20,560 nucleotides of DNA from JBBDJB01 sp040880125 (GTDB lineage: Bacteria; Planctomycetota; Planctomycetia; Pirellulales; JBBDJB01), in the NCBI GenBank assembly GCA_040880125.1, contig JBBDJB010000036.1, forward strand, positions 1 to 20,560. Reading direction: 5' to 3'. Shown here one piece after another: positions 1 to 9,316 of the stretch. Position 1 is the stretch's first letter. Each line of letters opens with the position of its first letter. A program made the translations under genes and the position numbers. The notes below the pieces were generated by a model that did not search any database, was not told the origin of the DNA, and saw only the letters and a list, made by a program, of their open reading frames with translations.

Positions 1-1245
1 AATCGCCTTGCCAAGAGCATGGCAGATTACCTAATTTGGCGCAATCGCCCTGGGGCTGACGTAGACCAGCGCTGGTACTACCTGGAGGTTTCTGACCCGA
101 CGAAGATTAAAGAGCTGGCACGGAGACTCTATGAAGGCACGCGCTCTGGATATGAGTTTGTGTACTCCGGGGGAGGGCGAGGAGGTAAGTTGGTCCATTT
201 CAATCCAGAAACATCCACGTTTACGATAAACTCAGATCACGAGTTCGTTAAAAAGCACGAAGAGGGAGATGCAGAAGCTTGCCTAGAGGATTTTGTAATC
301 GCCGAGACGATGCTGGAAGTCTATCTGCGGGAAGAAGGAGTATCCGCCCCGGTGACCGGTGAGATCCTTCAGAGGAGAGACGAGCTTCTGCGTGCGCTAG
401 CTCGAGACCAACTACAGTCGCCGTCAGCAATTGCGACATTTTTGGAGGATTCCGCCAACAACCAGTATGACTTGGAAATTGCGCTTGTAGTAGCAGCTCG
501 ACTTCTTGGATTTACCGCATCTCATGTGTCTGGTGCGGGAAAGCCCGATGGGGTTGCGGTGTGGATTGATCATCCAAGAGGTGCACGCAGGATTGTCCTT
601 GAGGCCAAGTCGTCCGACGACGTGCCGTCGCTAGGTGCGATCGACTTTGCCGGTCTTCGTGGACATGTGAATGAGACAGAGGGGGCGACCGGATGTTTGC
701 TTCTCGCTCCCGATTACCCTGGAGGAAGGCGGAATGAGAATGCGCGGGCAGCAAAGTCTGCCAACGAACAGAGAATTTCTTGCTGGACCATAGGTGATTT
801 GGTACGTGTCGTGAAAGCGTCGCAGGCGCGCCACATCAATGCAGAGCAGGTGATCGAGATCGTCGAAACTGTATTTGAGCCAGAAGCCGTTCGCAAAAGA
901 ATCGACGCATTGCTCGAGGATCCAGAATGGGACAGGTCCGTCTTGGCACAAGCGATAATTGACGCTCTCCGGGAGATGGAGGACAAACTCGAAGACCGGC
1001 CGCGGTCTATTGATCAAATTGCTACGGCGGTTGTCTTGGGAGGGTTCCCAAATGGTGTGAAGCAGGACGAAGTGAAGACTACTGTAATTGCGCTTGCAGC
1101 CGCGAGCCAAGGTGCGATTCGAGTCAACGAAGATGGAACTACTGTGCGCATCTTAACCTCGATTGACGAACTGAGGCGCAGAACATCGGCCTTCATTAAG
1201 AAGAGTGGAACATCGAGAAAGCCAGGCAGGTTTCGGAAGAAGTAG
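1..1245 (+). CDS. C-terminal part of a protein with a PD-(D/E)XK nuclease-like domain (5' end outside window)
   Basis: The frame is open from the first base, so the ATG at 19 is probably internal and the gene starts upstream. Numbering from that ATG, a helix with Glu153 (YDLEIALVVAARLLGF) precedes GKPDGV (Asp177) and VLEAKSS (Glu195, Lys197). This order of acidic helix, D and ExK is the signature of the PD-(D/E)XK restriction-endonuclease fold, followed here by a strand (GCLLLAP) and by RISCWTIGDLVRVV. A C-terminal segment around 330-385 could be a winged helix, and the tail is basic (RKPGRFRKK). The N-terminal part (KLVHFNPETSTFTINSDHEF) resembles the region that follows a GHKL-type ATPase module in some large ATP-binding proteins; this is from memory and unverified. 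Base composition is clearly more A/T-rich than the rest of the window, suggesting horizontal acquisition. A defence role is possible but unproven. Alternative: a DNA-repair or uncharacterised nuclease. Confidence 0.75.
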   Translation, partial: NRLAKSMADYLIWRNRPGADVDQRWYYLEVSDPTKIKELARRLYEGTRSGYEFVYSGGGRGGKLVHFNPETSTFTINSDHEFVKKHEEGDAEACLEDFVIAETMLEVYLREEGVSAPVTGEILQRRDELLRALARDQLQSPSAIATFLEDSANNQYDLEIALVVAARLLGFTASHVSGAGKPDGVAVWIDHPRGARRIVLEAKSSDDVPSLGAIDFAGLRGHVNETEGATGCLLLAPDYPGGRRNENARAAKSANEQRISCWTIGDLVRVVKASQARHINAEQVIEIVETVFEPEAVRKRIDALLEDPEWDRSVLAQAIIDALREMEDKLEDRPRSIDQIATAVVLGGFPNGVKQDEVKTTVIALAAASQGAIRVNEDGTTVRILTSIDELRRRTSAFIKKSGTSRKPGRFRKK

Positions 1246-1447
1246 CTTAAGCTGCCACAGAAAGCGTACGCAGGCACTCTCTATACGAAAGAATATACCA
1301 TTGGTCCGACACCGCGATGTTGGCTGATGATTGCGCACGGGAACGCGACTTCTCCATTTCAATTCCCGGTTTCGGCAAGCGGCCGGTGGGGGCGCGGGGC
1401 GATGCGTCTTGGGCGATTGCGGCAACGCTCTCTGCGCGGCAGTCGAC

Positions 1448-1473
1448 GCACAGACAAGAATGTCTGTGCCACC
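1448..1473 (+). repeat. Family A hairpin repeat, copy 1
   Basis: Perfect 9-bp inverted repeat GCACAGACA / TGTCTGTGC around the loop AGAA, followed by CACC. One of eight family A copies seen in the window. Copies are not tandem and not regularly spaced. Confidence 0.85.
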
Positions 1474-1512
1474 GGGGTGGAGCAAGAAACAGGCCCTCTC
1501 CTTGGGCGGCAA

Positions 1513-1547
1513 GCCCTCTCCCCGGCCCTCTCCCAAAGGGAGAGGGC
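1513..1547 (+). repeat. Family B hairpin repeat, copy 1
   Basis: A leading CCCTCTCCCC block is followed by a perfect 10-bp stem GCCCTCTCCC / GGGAGAGGGC (1525-1534 with 1538-1547) around the loop AAA. Nearly identical blocks recur at 2795, 3258 and, inverted, at 5251. Confidence 0.85.
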
Positions 1548-1692
1548 GAAGTTGCGGGCCGGGCGTCCGCTTCTGGACGAGGCCGGCGCGACGGTGCCAA
1601 TTCAAACGCCGGGGGCTACAATCCTTCGCTGCAGCGCCCTGGTTAGGCCGCTTTTATCTCATTGCTCGTGGCCTGAACTGGCAGGGCTGAAG

Positions 1693-2574
1693 CTACGGAG
1701 CCACGTTGACGGCCACCACCCGAAATCCAATGTGGTCGTAGCGGCGGTGCGGCTCGAAGCGCAGACGAAAGGCCGAGCGACAGGGCCAACCTTCGTCCAT
1801 CCAGCACCCGCCTCGCCGCACCCGCGACGACGCTGTGGCGAGATACAAATCCGGATCGACGCCGCCGGGCAACTTCGGATGGTACCAGTCCCGGCACCAC
1901 TCAAAGGTGTTGCCATGCATGTCATGCAAGCCCCAAGGATTGGCGGGATAACTGCCGACTTTAGCAGCCCGACCAAGCGAAGGTCCTGGTTCGGCCCCGT
2001 TGTAAGGTTCGCCCTTGAAGTTCGCCTGCTTACTGCTGAGCGTGTCGCCGAAGGACGTGGCCGTGTGGGTCTCGGCACGACAGGCGTATTCCCACTGCGC
2101 CTCCGTGGGCAGGCGGAATTCCCAATCCTTGGGAAGCTCGCCGGACTGACGGGCGAGCTCGGTAAGCTTCTGGCAAAACGCCTCCGCCTCCGCAAAATTG
2201 ACGTTGCCCACCGGAAAGCGGTCCCCCTCGGGCAACTCCGCCGTGAGCGGGCCAGGCAGTTTCCCCATCACCCGTTTCCAGTCTCCTTGGGTTGCCTCGA
2301 ATTTGCTCATCCAGAAGCCCTTGGACAGCGTCACTTCGACCTGGTCTTCATCGGGACGGCGCTCCAACTCCGCTGGAGGACTACCCATCACAAACTTGCC
2401 TGGCGGACACGAGCAAAGGCGGATGCCCGCTGCTTCACGCTCGCGACCGGCTCTTGATCCGACCCACCCATTGCCCGTTTCGACAGCCTCAACACTCACC
2501 ACTTGCGCCGCGAGGGATTGCACTCCGATGGAGAGTGCGATGCTGAAAAGAAACACAATGGGTTGAGTGGACAT
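1693..2574 (-). CDS. Secreted formylglycine-generating-enzyme-like (SUMF1/FGE-sulfatase domain) protein
   Basis: 293 aa. The N-terminus (MSTQPIVFLFSIALSIGVQSLAAQ) is a typical Sec signal peptide with likely cleavage after AAQ, so export is expected. The rest is one FGE-sulfatase domain: entry strand PPGKFVMGSP, then KFEATQGDW, FPVGNVNFAEAEAFCQKL, RLPTEAQWEYACR, NPWGLHDMHGNTFEWCRDWY, RVRRGGCW and HIGFRVV. These are hallmark motifs of the superfamily that includes formylglycine-generating enzyme, EgtB and PvdO. In true FGE two cysteines five residues apart bind copper; here the GGCWMDEGWPCRSAFR segment keeps only the second (PC) and has Asp at the first position. Genuine sulfatase-activating activity is therefore doubtful; the family often has binding or unknown roles. 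No sulfatase gene lies nearby. The ATG at 2574 is chosen because it gives the intact signal peptide. Confidence 0.9.
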   Translation of the reverse strand: MSTQPIVFLFSIALSIGVQSLAAQVVSVEAVETGNGWVGSRAGREREAAGIRLCSCPPGKFVMGSPPAELERRPDEDQVEVTLSKGFWMSKFEATQGDWKRVMGKLPGPLTAELPEGDRFPVGNVNFAEAEAFCQKLTELARQSGELPKDWEFRLPTEAQWEYACRAETHTATSFGDTLSSKQANFKGEPYNGAEPGPSLGRAAKVGSYPANPWGLHDMHGNTFEWCRDWYHPKLPGGVDPDLYLATASSRVRRGGCWMDEGWPCRSAFRLRFEPHRRYDHIGFRVVAVNVAP

Positions 2575-2882
2575 AGCTGGGCAGCGGCTTCGGCTTTGGC
2601 GTATCCGCAGTCTCTAGAAAGACGACTCCGAAATTGGTTTTCGAATGCTCAGTGTACCATCCGTCGCGCAGAATCGCCTTGAATACTCGTGCAAGCCAGG
2701 CCGCCGCTTTCCGGCGATGATCGGCGAACGGCCAGTCGTCTGCTGTGGTTTTGAATTCGTGGGGCTGAACTGCTTACGAGCGCGAGCTACAAAGAAGCCC
2801 TCTCCCCGGCCCTCTCCCAAAGGGAGAGGGCGTTGAAGGAGTGTCGCGGCATCCCCGGCCCGCGCGCTCCGACCTTCCCACG
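2575..2882. other. Gene-free interval with one hairpin repeat
   Basis: Upstream of the FGE-like gene, so it should contain its minus-strand promoter, but I cannot pick out a convincing -35/-10 pair. Apart from the family B repeat at its right end I see no gene, RNA or other structure. Confidence 0.5.
2795..2832 (+). repeat. Family B hairpin repeat, copy 2
   Basis: Same CCCTCTCCCC leader and GCCCTCTCCC / GGGAGAGGGC stem with AAA loop as copy 1; the shared block is essentially identical, implying recent spread or strong conservation. No family A copy is next to this one. Confidence 0.85.
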
Positions 2883-3113
2883 TTAGTCGGCCTGCACGGT
2901 CAACTTGGTCAGGATCTTCTGCTCGCGGCGCTGCAGCAGGTTGCCTTGGGCCGCGAGCACATGCTTGTAGATGTACAAGACGATTGCAAGCTCAACGATA
3001 GAAAGAAGCAGGTACACCGGGACGCTGCCGCGCCGGTCGAGATGCTCCAGCAGCAGGTCGACGGTTGTGCCGATTCGGCGGCGTGTGGGGCGATTGGCGC
3101 TTCTGCTGGCGTT
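2883..3113 (-). pseudogene. C-terminal remnant of a probable membrane protein
   Basis: Reading the minus strand gives 76 codons between an in-frame TAA (3114-3116) and the terminal TAA (2883-2885). There is no plausible start codon at the beginning. The translation is protein-like: an amphipathic stretch (TTVDLLLEHLDRRGS), a hydrophobic segment (VPVYLLLSIVELAIVLYIY) and a charged tail ending QRREQKILTKLTVQAD. This looks like the last transmembrane helix and cytoplasmic tail of a permease. An ABC-2-type permease C-terminus is my best guess, from general resemblance only. The upstream part of such a gene is missing, replaced by repeat-laden sequence, so I read it as a truncated, dead gene. Confidence 0.45.
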
Positions 3114-3146
3114 TTACCGGGACGTACTCTCGCCGGCAGAAGACTT

Positions 3147-3170
3147 ACAGACAGGAATGCCGGTGCCACG
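3147..3170 (+). repeat. Family A repeat, copy 2 (decayed)
   Basis: ACAGACAGGAATG is followed by CCGGTGCCACG where the intact copies have TCTGTGCCACC. The right arm has lost complementarity, so this copy appears to be degenerating. Confidence 0.6.
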
Positions 3171-3257
3171 TCGGCTGAACTGTTGCCAGTTCAGCTACCG
3201 GGCCCATTCCCAGAGGGAGAGGGAGATGATGCCGGCCCTTTTCCGGAGGGACTAAAA

Positions 3258-3290
3258 CCCTCTCCCCGGCCCTCTCCCTGAGGGAGAGGG
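3258..3290 (+). repeat. Family B hairpin repeat, copy 3
   Basis: CCCTCTCCCC leader, then CCCTCTCCC and GGGAGAGGG arms around a TGA loop. It lies about 90 nt after a family A copy, echoing the A-then-B arrangement at 1448-1547. Confidence 0.85.
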
Positions 3291-3395
3291 AGCCCGTGGC
3301 GCCGCCTCGCGAGCTAGGCTTCTAAGGGATATCGCGCGCCACCGCGGGCGCCGCTCTCCCGTCCGTCCCGCCGCCGTGGTTCTCGAGTTACGGTT

Positions 3396-5165
3396 ATGCC
3401 GCCCAAGCTGTTGCGCTGGTTTGTCCCGGAGGGCATGTTCGCCCAGCGGAGCGAGCTGCGCCAGGCGGAGCGGACGATCGGCTTCATCCTCGCGCTGTTG
3501 ATCAACGTGCTGCCGTTCGGGGCGCTCTATTACGCCGCCGGGTCGCGCCGCGGCGTGGCGGTCATCCTGGCCGCCGGCGCGCTGGGTATCGTGACGTTGT
3601 TCCTCTTGAGGTTGACCCGGTCGGTCAACCTCGTGGGCAACGTGATCTGCGGCATCGTGTTTTTCACGGTGGTTGGAGTGAGCTACTTCTGCGGCGGCAT
3701 GGGAGCGCCGCAACTGTTGTGGATGCTGCCGATTCCGATCGTGGGGCTGGTGCTGTGCGGTAACGCGACCGGCTTCGCCTGGCTGGCGACGTGCCTGGCG
3801 TCTTACTCGCTTTACGCCTACCTGGGGCACGTCGGTTACGCGTTTCCGCAAGAGCTGGCGGCCGGCACGCTCCGGCTCATCGAGTACTGCAGCCTGATCG
3901 GCATCGCCGTCTGCGTGTTTCTGTTGACCTACATCGTGGTGGTCAGCGAGCGGCAGCTTTTTGCGTGGCTGGAATCCGCGCGCCAGCAAGCCGAGGACGC
4001 CGTGCGTTCGAAGACGCAGTTCCTGTGCAACGTGAGCCACGAGCTGCGCACGCCGATGACGGCGATCCTGGGCTTTACGGAACAGGCGGCCGACGACGCG
4101 CTCAGCCGCGAGGATCACAGCGAGGCGCTGGCGATTATCGAGCGGAACGCGTGCCATCTGTTGAGGCTGATTGACGACGTGCTGGACGTCTCGCGGATCG
4201 AGGCGTCGCAGTTCGACATTCGACCCGGCCCATGCGACCCCGGCCTCATCGTCCGCGACGTGGTGCGGCTGCTGTCGCCCGCCGCGGCGGCCAAGGGGCT
4301 GCGGCTGATCGCCCGAACCGTGGGGGCCATTCCGCGGTCGATCCAAAGCGACCCGACGCGCTTGAGGCAGGCAGTGGTCAACCTGGTGGGCAACGCGATC
4401 AAGTTCACGCAGCGCGGATCGGTGGAGATCGTGCTGCAGTGTAGCGCAGCGCGGGAGCAACTTTCTTTCCACATCGCGGACACGGGGCCGGGCATCCGCC
4501 TGGAGATGCTGGAAGCGGTGTTCGAGCCATTCATTCAAGAGGATTGCTCGACGACGCGGCGATACGGCGGCACCGGGCTGGGGCTGAGCATCACGCGGAG
4601 CATCGCCCGGGCGCTGGGGGGAGAGGTGAGCGTGCGCAGCGAGCCGACCTTCGGTTGCACGTTTACCCTTTCGGTTAGCACCGGCAGTATCGACCACTCC
4701 ACGATGACGGACTCGCTTCCACAACCATTTGACGAACTGCCTCCAGCGGGTGCGCCGGTGGAGAGCTTGGACTGCCGGATCCTGCTGGTGGAAGACAGCT
4801 TGGACAATCAGCGTCTACTGGCGACGGTGCTCTCGAAAGCGGGCGCCGACGTGACGGTGGCCGCCAACGGCGTGCAGGGCGTGGAGCGTGCACTGGACGC
4901 CGCCGCGCGGCATGCCGCCTACGACGTGATTTTAATGGACATGCAGATGCCGGTAATGGACGGATACACCGCGACACAGCGGCTGCGCGACGAGGGTTAC
5001 CGCGGGGTGATCGTCGCCTTGACCGCGCACGTGATGCCCAGCGAAGTTCAGCGCTGCCTGGGTGCCGGATGCGATGCGTTCTTGGCAAAGCCAATCGACC
5101 GCGAGACGCTGATTCGCTCCGTGGCCGGTCATGTCCGGGCGATGCTAGCCGGCCCGTGCCGATGA
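3396..5165 (+). CDS. Membrane-bound hybrid histidine kinase with C-terminal receiver domain
   Basis: 589 aa. Roughly six hydrophobic segments between residues 29 and 182 form the sensor/anchor region, with no recognisable ligand domain. A short linker leads to the HisKA domain with the H-box NVSHELRTPMTAIL (phospho-acceptor His215). The HATPase_c domain follows: N-box NLVGNAIKFTQRG (from Asn329), DTGPGIR, and the glycine-rich lid GGTGLGLSI (from Gly391). A receiver domain begins at CRILLVEDSLDNQRLL and carries the acceptor Asp515 in ILMDMQMP; the downstream Thr (ALTAH) and Lys (LAKPID) are present. It should autophosphorylate and pass phosphate to its own receiver; onward transfer would need an HPt protein, and none is encoded in the window. 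It is a clear paralogue of the next gene. The start lacks a Shine-Dalgarno but no better upstream start exists. Confidence 0.93.
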   Translation: MPPKLLRWFVPEGMFAQRSELRQAERTIGFILALLINVLPFGALYYAAGSRRGVAVILAAGALGIVTLFLLRLTRSVNLVGNVICGIVFFTVVGVSYFCGGMGAPQLLWMLPIPIVGLVLCGNATGFAWLATCLASYSLYAYLGHVGYAFPQELAAGTLRLIEYCSLIGIAVCVFLLTYIVVVSERQLFAWLESARQQAEDAVRSKTQFLCNVSHELRTPMTAILGFTEQAADDALSREDHSEALAIIERNACHLLRLIDDVLDVSRIEASQFDIRPGPCDPGLIVRDVVRLLSPAAAAKGLRLIARTVGAIPRSIQSDPTRLRQAVVNLVGNAIKFTQRGSVEIVLQCSAAREQLSFHIADTGPGIRLEMLEAVFEPFIQEDCSTTRRYGGTGLGLSITRSIARALGGEVSVRSEPTFGCTFTLSVSTGSIDHSTMTDSLPQPFDELPPAGAPVESLDCRILLVEDSLDNQRLLATVLSKAGADVTVAANGVQGVERALDAAARHAAYDVILMDMQMPVMDGYTATQRLRDEGYRGVIVALTAHVMPSEVQRCLGAGCDAFLAKPIDRETLIRSVAGHVRAMLAGPCR

Positions 5166-5220
5166 CGACGAAATGTTAACCGCCGCCGCGCCGCCGTGGC
5201 CGCCGAGAACGAAATGACCG

Positions 5221-5245
5221 CACAAGCAGGAATGTCTGTGCCACC
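5221..5245 (+). repeat. Family A repeat, copy 3
   Basis: CACAAGCAGGAATGTCTGTG then CCACC. The right arm and tail match the family; the left arm carries AG in place of GA, which weakens the stem. Confidence 0.75.
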
Positions 5246-5250
5246 CACTA

Positions 5251-5287
5251 CTCCCTCTCCCGCTGGGAGAGGGCTGGGGAGAGGGCG
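5251..5287 (-). repeat. Family B hairpin repeat, copy 4 (inverted)
   Basis: On the minus strand this reads CGCCCTCTCCCC leader, then CCCTCTCCC and GGGAGAGGG arms with an AGC loop. It lies directly after a family A copy but in opposite orientation to the other B copies. Confidence 0.8.
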
Positions 5288-5357
5288 TACGGCGCGCCGT
5301 GTGGCACGGCCGGCTGGTCCCGCCGTTCCGGTTGTGGAATTTAGTGAAACAGTTTGT

Positions 5358-5383
5358 GCGCAGACAGAACCGTCTGTGCCACG
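5358..5383 (+). repeat. Family A repeat, copy 4
   Basis: GCGCAGAC / GTCTGTGC arms (one G-T wobble) around AGAACC, then CACG. The loop differs from other copies while the stem still forms. The repeat ends 22 nt before the chosen start of the second kinase. Confidence 0.8.
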
Positions 5384-5404
5384 GAACACCCAGTGGCAAA
5401 CGCG

Positions 5405-7866
<2,462 letters not shown>

Positions 7867-7873
<7 letters not shown>

Positions 7874-7887
7874 ATCATTGCTAGTCA
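7867..7887 (+). other. Small inverted repeat over the stop codon of the second kinase
   Basis: TGACTAG and CTAGTCA form a perfect 7-bp stem around ATCATTG, with the kinase TAG stop inside the left arm. No T-tract follows, so it is at best a weak terminator or 3'-end stabilising hairpin. Confidence 0.35.
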
Positions 7888-7930
7888 GAGCAACACACAA
7901 GCGCAGCCATTGCTGACAGTTCTGCTACTG

Positions 7931-7953
7931 CTCTCTCGCCCGGGGGGAGAGGG
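7931..7953 (+). repeat. Family B-like fragment
   Basis: CTCTCTCGCCC next to GGGGGGAGAGGG keeps one imperfect hairpin of family B without the CCCTCTCCCC leader. It lies between the convergent kinase and hemW genes. Confidence 0.5.
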
Positions 7954-8063
7954 TAAACTCAACTCGTTAGAACTCTTGAGGATTCAGCGGACAGCGCAGC
8001 GCGACTCTACAACCGCCGCACGTCTCGCTGTAGGCGAGTGCCTGTACCAAGGGCCAAAAGAAG

Positions 8064-8092
8064 CACTGCTGGACAAGCCAGCAGTGGCACCC
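8064..8092 (+). repeat. Family A-related hairpin with a different stem, copy 5
   Basis: A perfect 9-bp stem CACTGCTGG / CCAGCAGTG around ACAAG, followed by GCACCC. Stem bases differ from the other copies on both arms so that pairing is kept, while the GTG(C/G)CACC end resembles them. I group it with family A on this basis. Confidence 0.6.
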
Positions 8093-8143
8093 AAAGAAGG
8101 CACTTCCGGGCAACACCCTGAGCCCCTGTAATTCGAGAGCGGC

Positions 8144-9316
8144 CTACGAACCGCTCAAGAAGTCCGGCCATATCCCGTCGCTGACGAATAACCCTTCCCG
8201 CGTCAGGCGGATCGTCATTCCGTCGTCTGCCAACATCCCGAGCTGGACGTACTTCCGCAGCGATTCGCCCACCAGCGCATCGGGTTCGAAGCCGCTGTGT
8301 CGGACGAACCAGTCCCGCCGCACACCCTCGAGCCGGCGCAGGCCGAAAACCAGCGTCTCCCGGGCTGCGTCCGCCGGCGGTAATGTCTCTTGCTCGGCAA
8401 CTGGCGACTGCCCGGCCAGCACGCGCTTCAGATATGTCGTTGTGCTGCGATGGTTGATCTCGCGGCGGCCGTCGATGTATCGCGCGGCGCCGGGACCGAC
8501 GGCATAGTAGCCGCCACCCGTCCAATAGGTTTCGTTGTGCCGGCAGCGGTGGCCCGGCTGCGCGAAGTTCGACACTTCGTAATGTTCGAAGCCGGCGCCG
8601 GCTAAGCGATCGATCGCGACGGCGTACATATCGCGTTCAAGGTCTTCGCCGAGCGCGGCGAGACGTCCCGCATTGAGGAAACTCCAGAACCGCGTCCCCC
8701 GCTCGTAGGTCAGACCATACGTCGAGACATGGTCCGGCCGCAGCCGAATCGCGCGCGCCAGATCGTCTTCCCAGCCTGCTTGCGTCTCGCCCGGGGCGCC
8801 GAAGATCAGGTCGAGCGATACCGATTGAAAGAGTTGCTTGGCGACGCCGACGGCAGCTTCGATGTGCTCTGCCTGATGGTCGCGGTCGAGCTGCTTCAAC
8901 TTGCCTCGTTGAAACGACTGTGCTCCCAGGCTGATGCGATTCACGCCGTGCGCGTCCAGCAGTTGCGCCTTCGCGGGGTTCATATCGGCTGGATTGGCCT
9001 CGACCGACCACTCGCAATCCGCCGCTGTCGGAAACCACCGCGCGACCAGTTCCAGCAATCGGGCTAGTTGCGGCTCGCTGAGGTGCGTGGGCGTGCCACC
9101 GCCCAGAAAGATCGTATCCACCTCTCGCGGGGTATCGAGCCACGACATCTCTCGCCCGACCGCCTCCAGGTAGGCGTCGATCAGGTCGTCTCGTCCGGCG
9201 ATCAGCGTAAAGTTGCAGTAGCCGCAGCGGTGCGCACAGAAGGGAACGTGCACGTAGGCGGCGCGAGCGGTAGCCTGCAAGCCCATAGAAGACTGCCTTG
9301 TAGCGACTACAGCCAT
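8144..9316 (-). CDS. hemW: HemW, radical SAM heme chaperone (formerly HemN-like)
   Basis: 390 aa. YVHVPFCAHRCGYCNF carries the radical-SAM CxxxCxxC cluster motif (Cys27, Cys31, Cys34) directly after the short N-terminus. The residue after the last Cys is followed by Phe rather than the extra Cys of true HemN, the pattern that separates HemW from coproporphyrinogen dehydrogenase. FLGGGTPTHL is the GGGTP SAM-binding motif; VEANPADM, GVNRISLGAQSF and SLDLIFGAPGET are further family landmarks. The C-terminal HemN_C region (LRRLEGV to LTREGLFVSDGI) is complete. HemW delivers heme to membrane respiratory proteins in characterised bacteria. The ATG at 9316 overlaps the upstream gene's stop by 10 nt, implying coupling; the ATG at 9286 is a possible alternative start, 10 codons shorter. 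Confidence 0.93.
   Translation of the reverse strand: MAVVATRQSSMGLQATARAAYVHVPFCAHRCGYCNFTLIAGRDDLIDAYLEAVGREMSWLDTPREVDTIFLGGGTPTHLSEPQLARLLELVARWFPTAADCEWSVEANPADMNPAKAQLLDAHGVNRISLGAQSFQRGKLKQLDRDHQAEHIEAAVGVAKQLFQSVSLDLIFGAPGETQAGWEDDLARAIRLRPDHVSTYGLTYERGTRFWSFLNAGRLAALGEDLERDMYAVAIDRLAGAGFEHYEVSNFAQPGHRCRHNETYWTGGGYYAVGPGAARYIDGRREINHRSTTTYLKRVLAGQSPVAEQETLPPADAARETLVFGLRRLEGVRRDWFVRHSGFEPDALVGESLRKYVQLGMLADDGMTIRLTREGLFVSDGIWPDFLSGS

Larger units (their letters stand above)
1246..1692. other. Gene-free interval with hairpin repeats
   Basis: No convincing gene on either strand. The open frames crossing this stretch have low-complexity Arg/Pro/Gly-rich translations and run through the repeats. 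It holds one copy of the CAGACA/TGTCTG hairpin (family A) and one of the CCCTCTCC hairpin (family B), about 40 nt apart. The two flanking genes converge here, so transcription termination is expected, but no classical hairpin plus T-tract is visible. Confidence 0.6.
3114..3395. other. Repeat-rich, gene-free stretch upstream of the first histidine kinase
   Basis: Contains a decayed family A copy, a degraded family B-like patch (about 3198-3252, with CCCAGAGGGAGAGGG and GGCCCTTTTCCGGAGGG) and a well-preserved family B copy. No RBS-like purine tract or clear promoter precedes the kinase start at 3396. Confidence 0.5.

Noticed and set aside
1327..2457. Plus-strand open frame covering repeats and the antisense of the FGE-like gene
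   Set aside because: The minus-strand FGE protein has clear family motifs and a signal peptide; the plus-strand frame is Arg-rich and begins in repeat sequence.
3252..4724. Long minus-strand open frame opposite the first kinase
   Set aside because: It is antisense to a well-supported histidine kinase, is rich in Arg/His/Gln as expected from the opposite strand of a GC-rich gene, and matches no family.
1448..5383. Possible CRISPR array from recurrent short palindromes
   Set aside because: The repeats are unevenly spaced by hundreds to thousands of bases, occur in both orientations and lack spacers and cas genes.
5354..5404. Earlier ATG for the second kinase
   Set aside because: The additional 17 residues are mostly encoded by a family A repeat and are not expected in the family; the ATG at 5405 begins family-like sequence.
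7910..8131. 73-codon plus-strand open frame between the second kinase and hemW
   Set aside because: It is composed largely of repeat sequence and resembles no protein.
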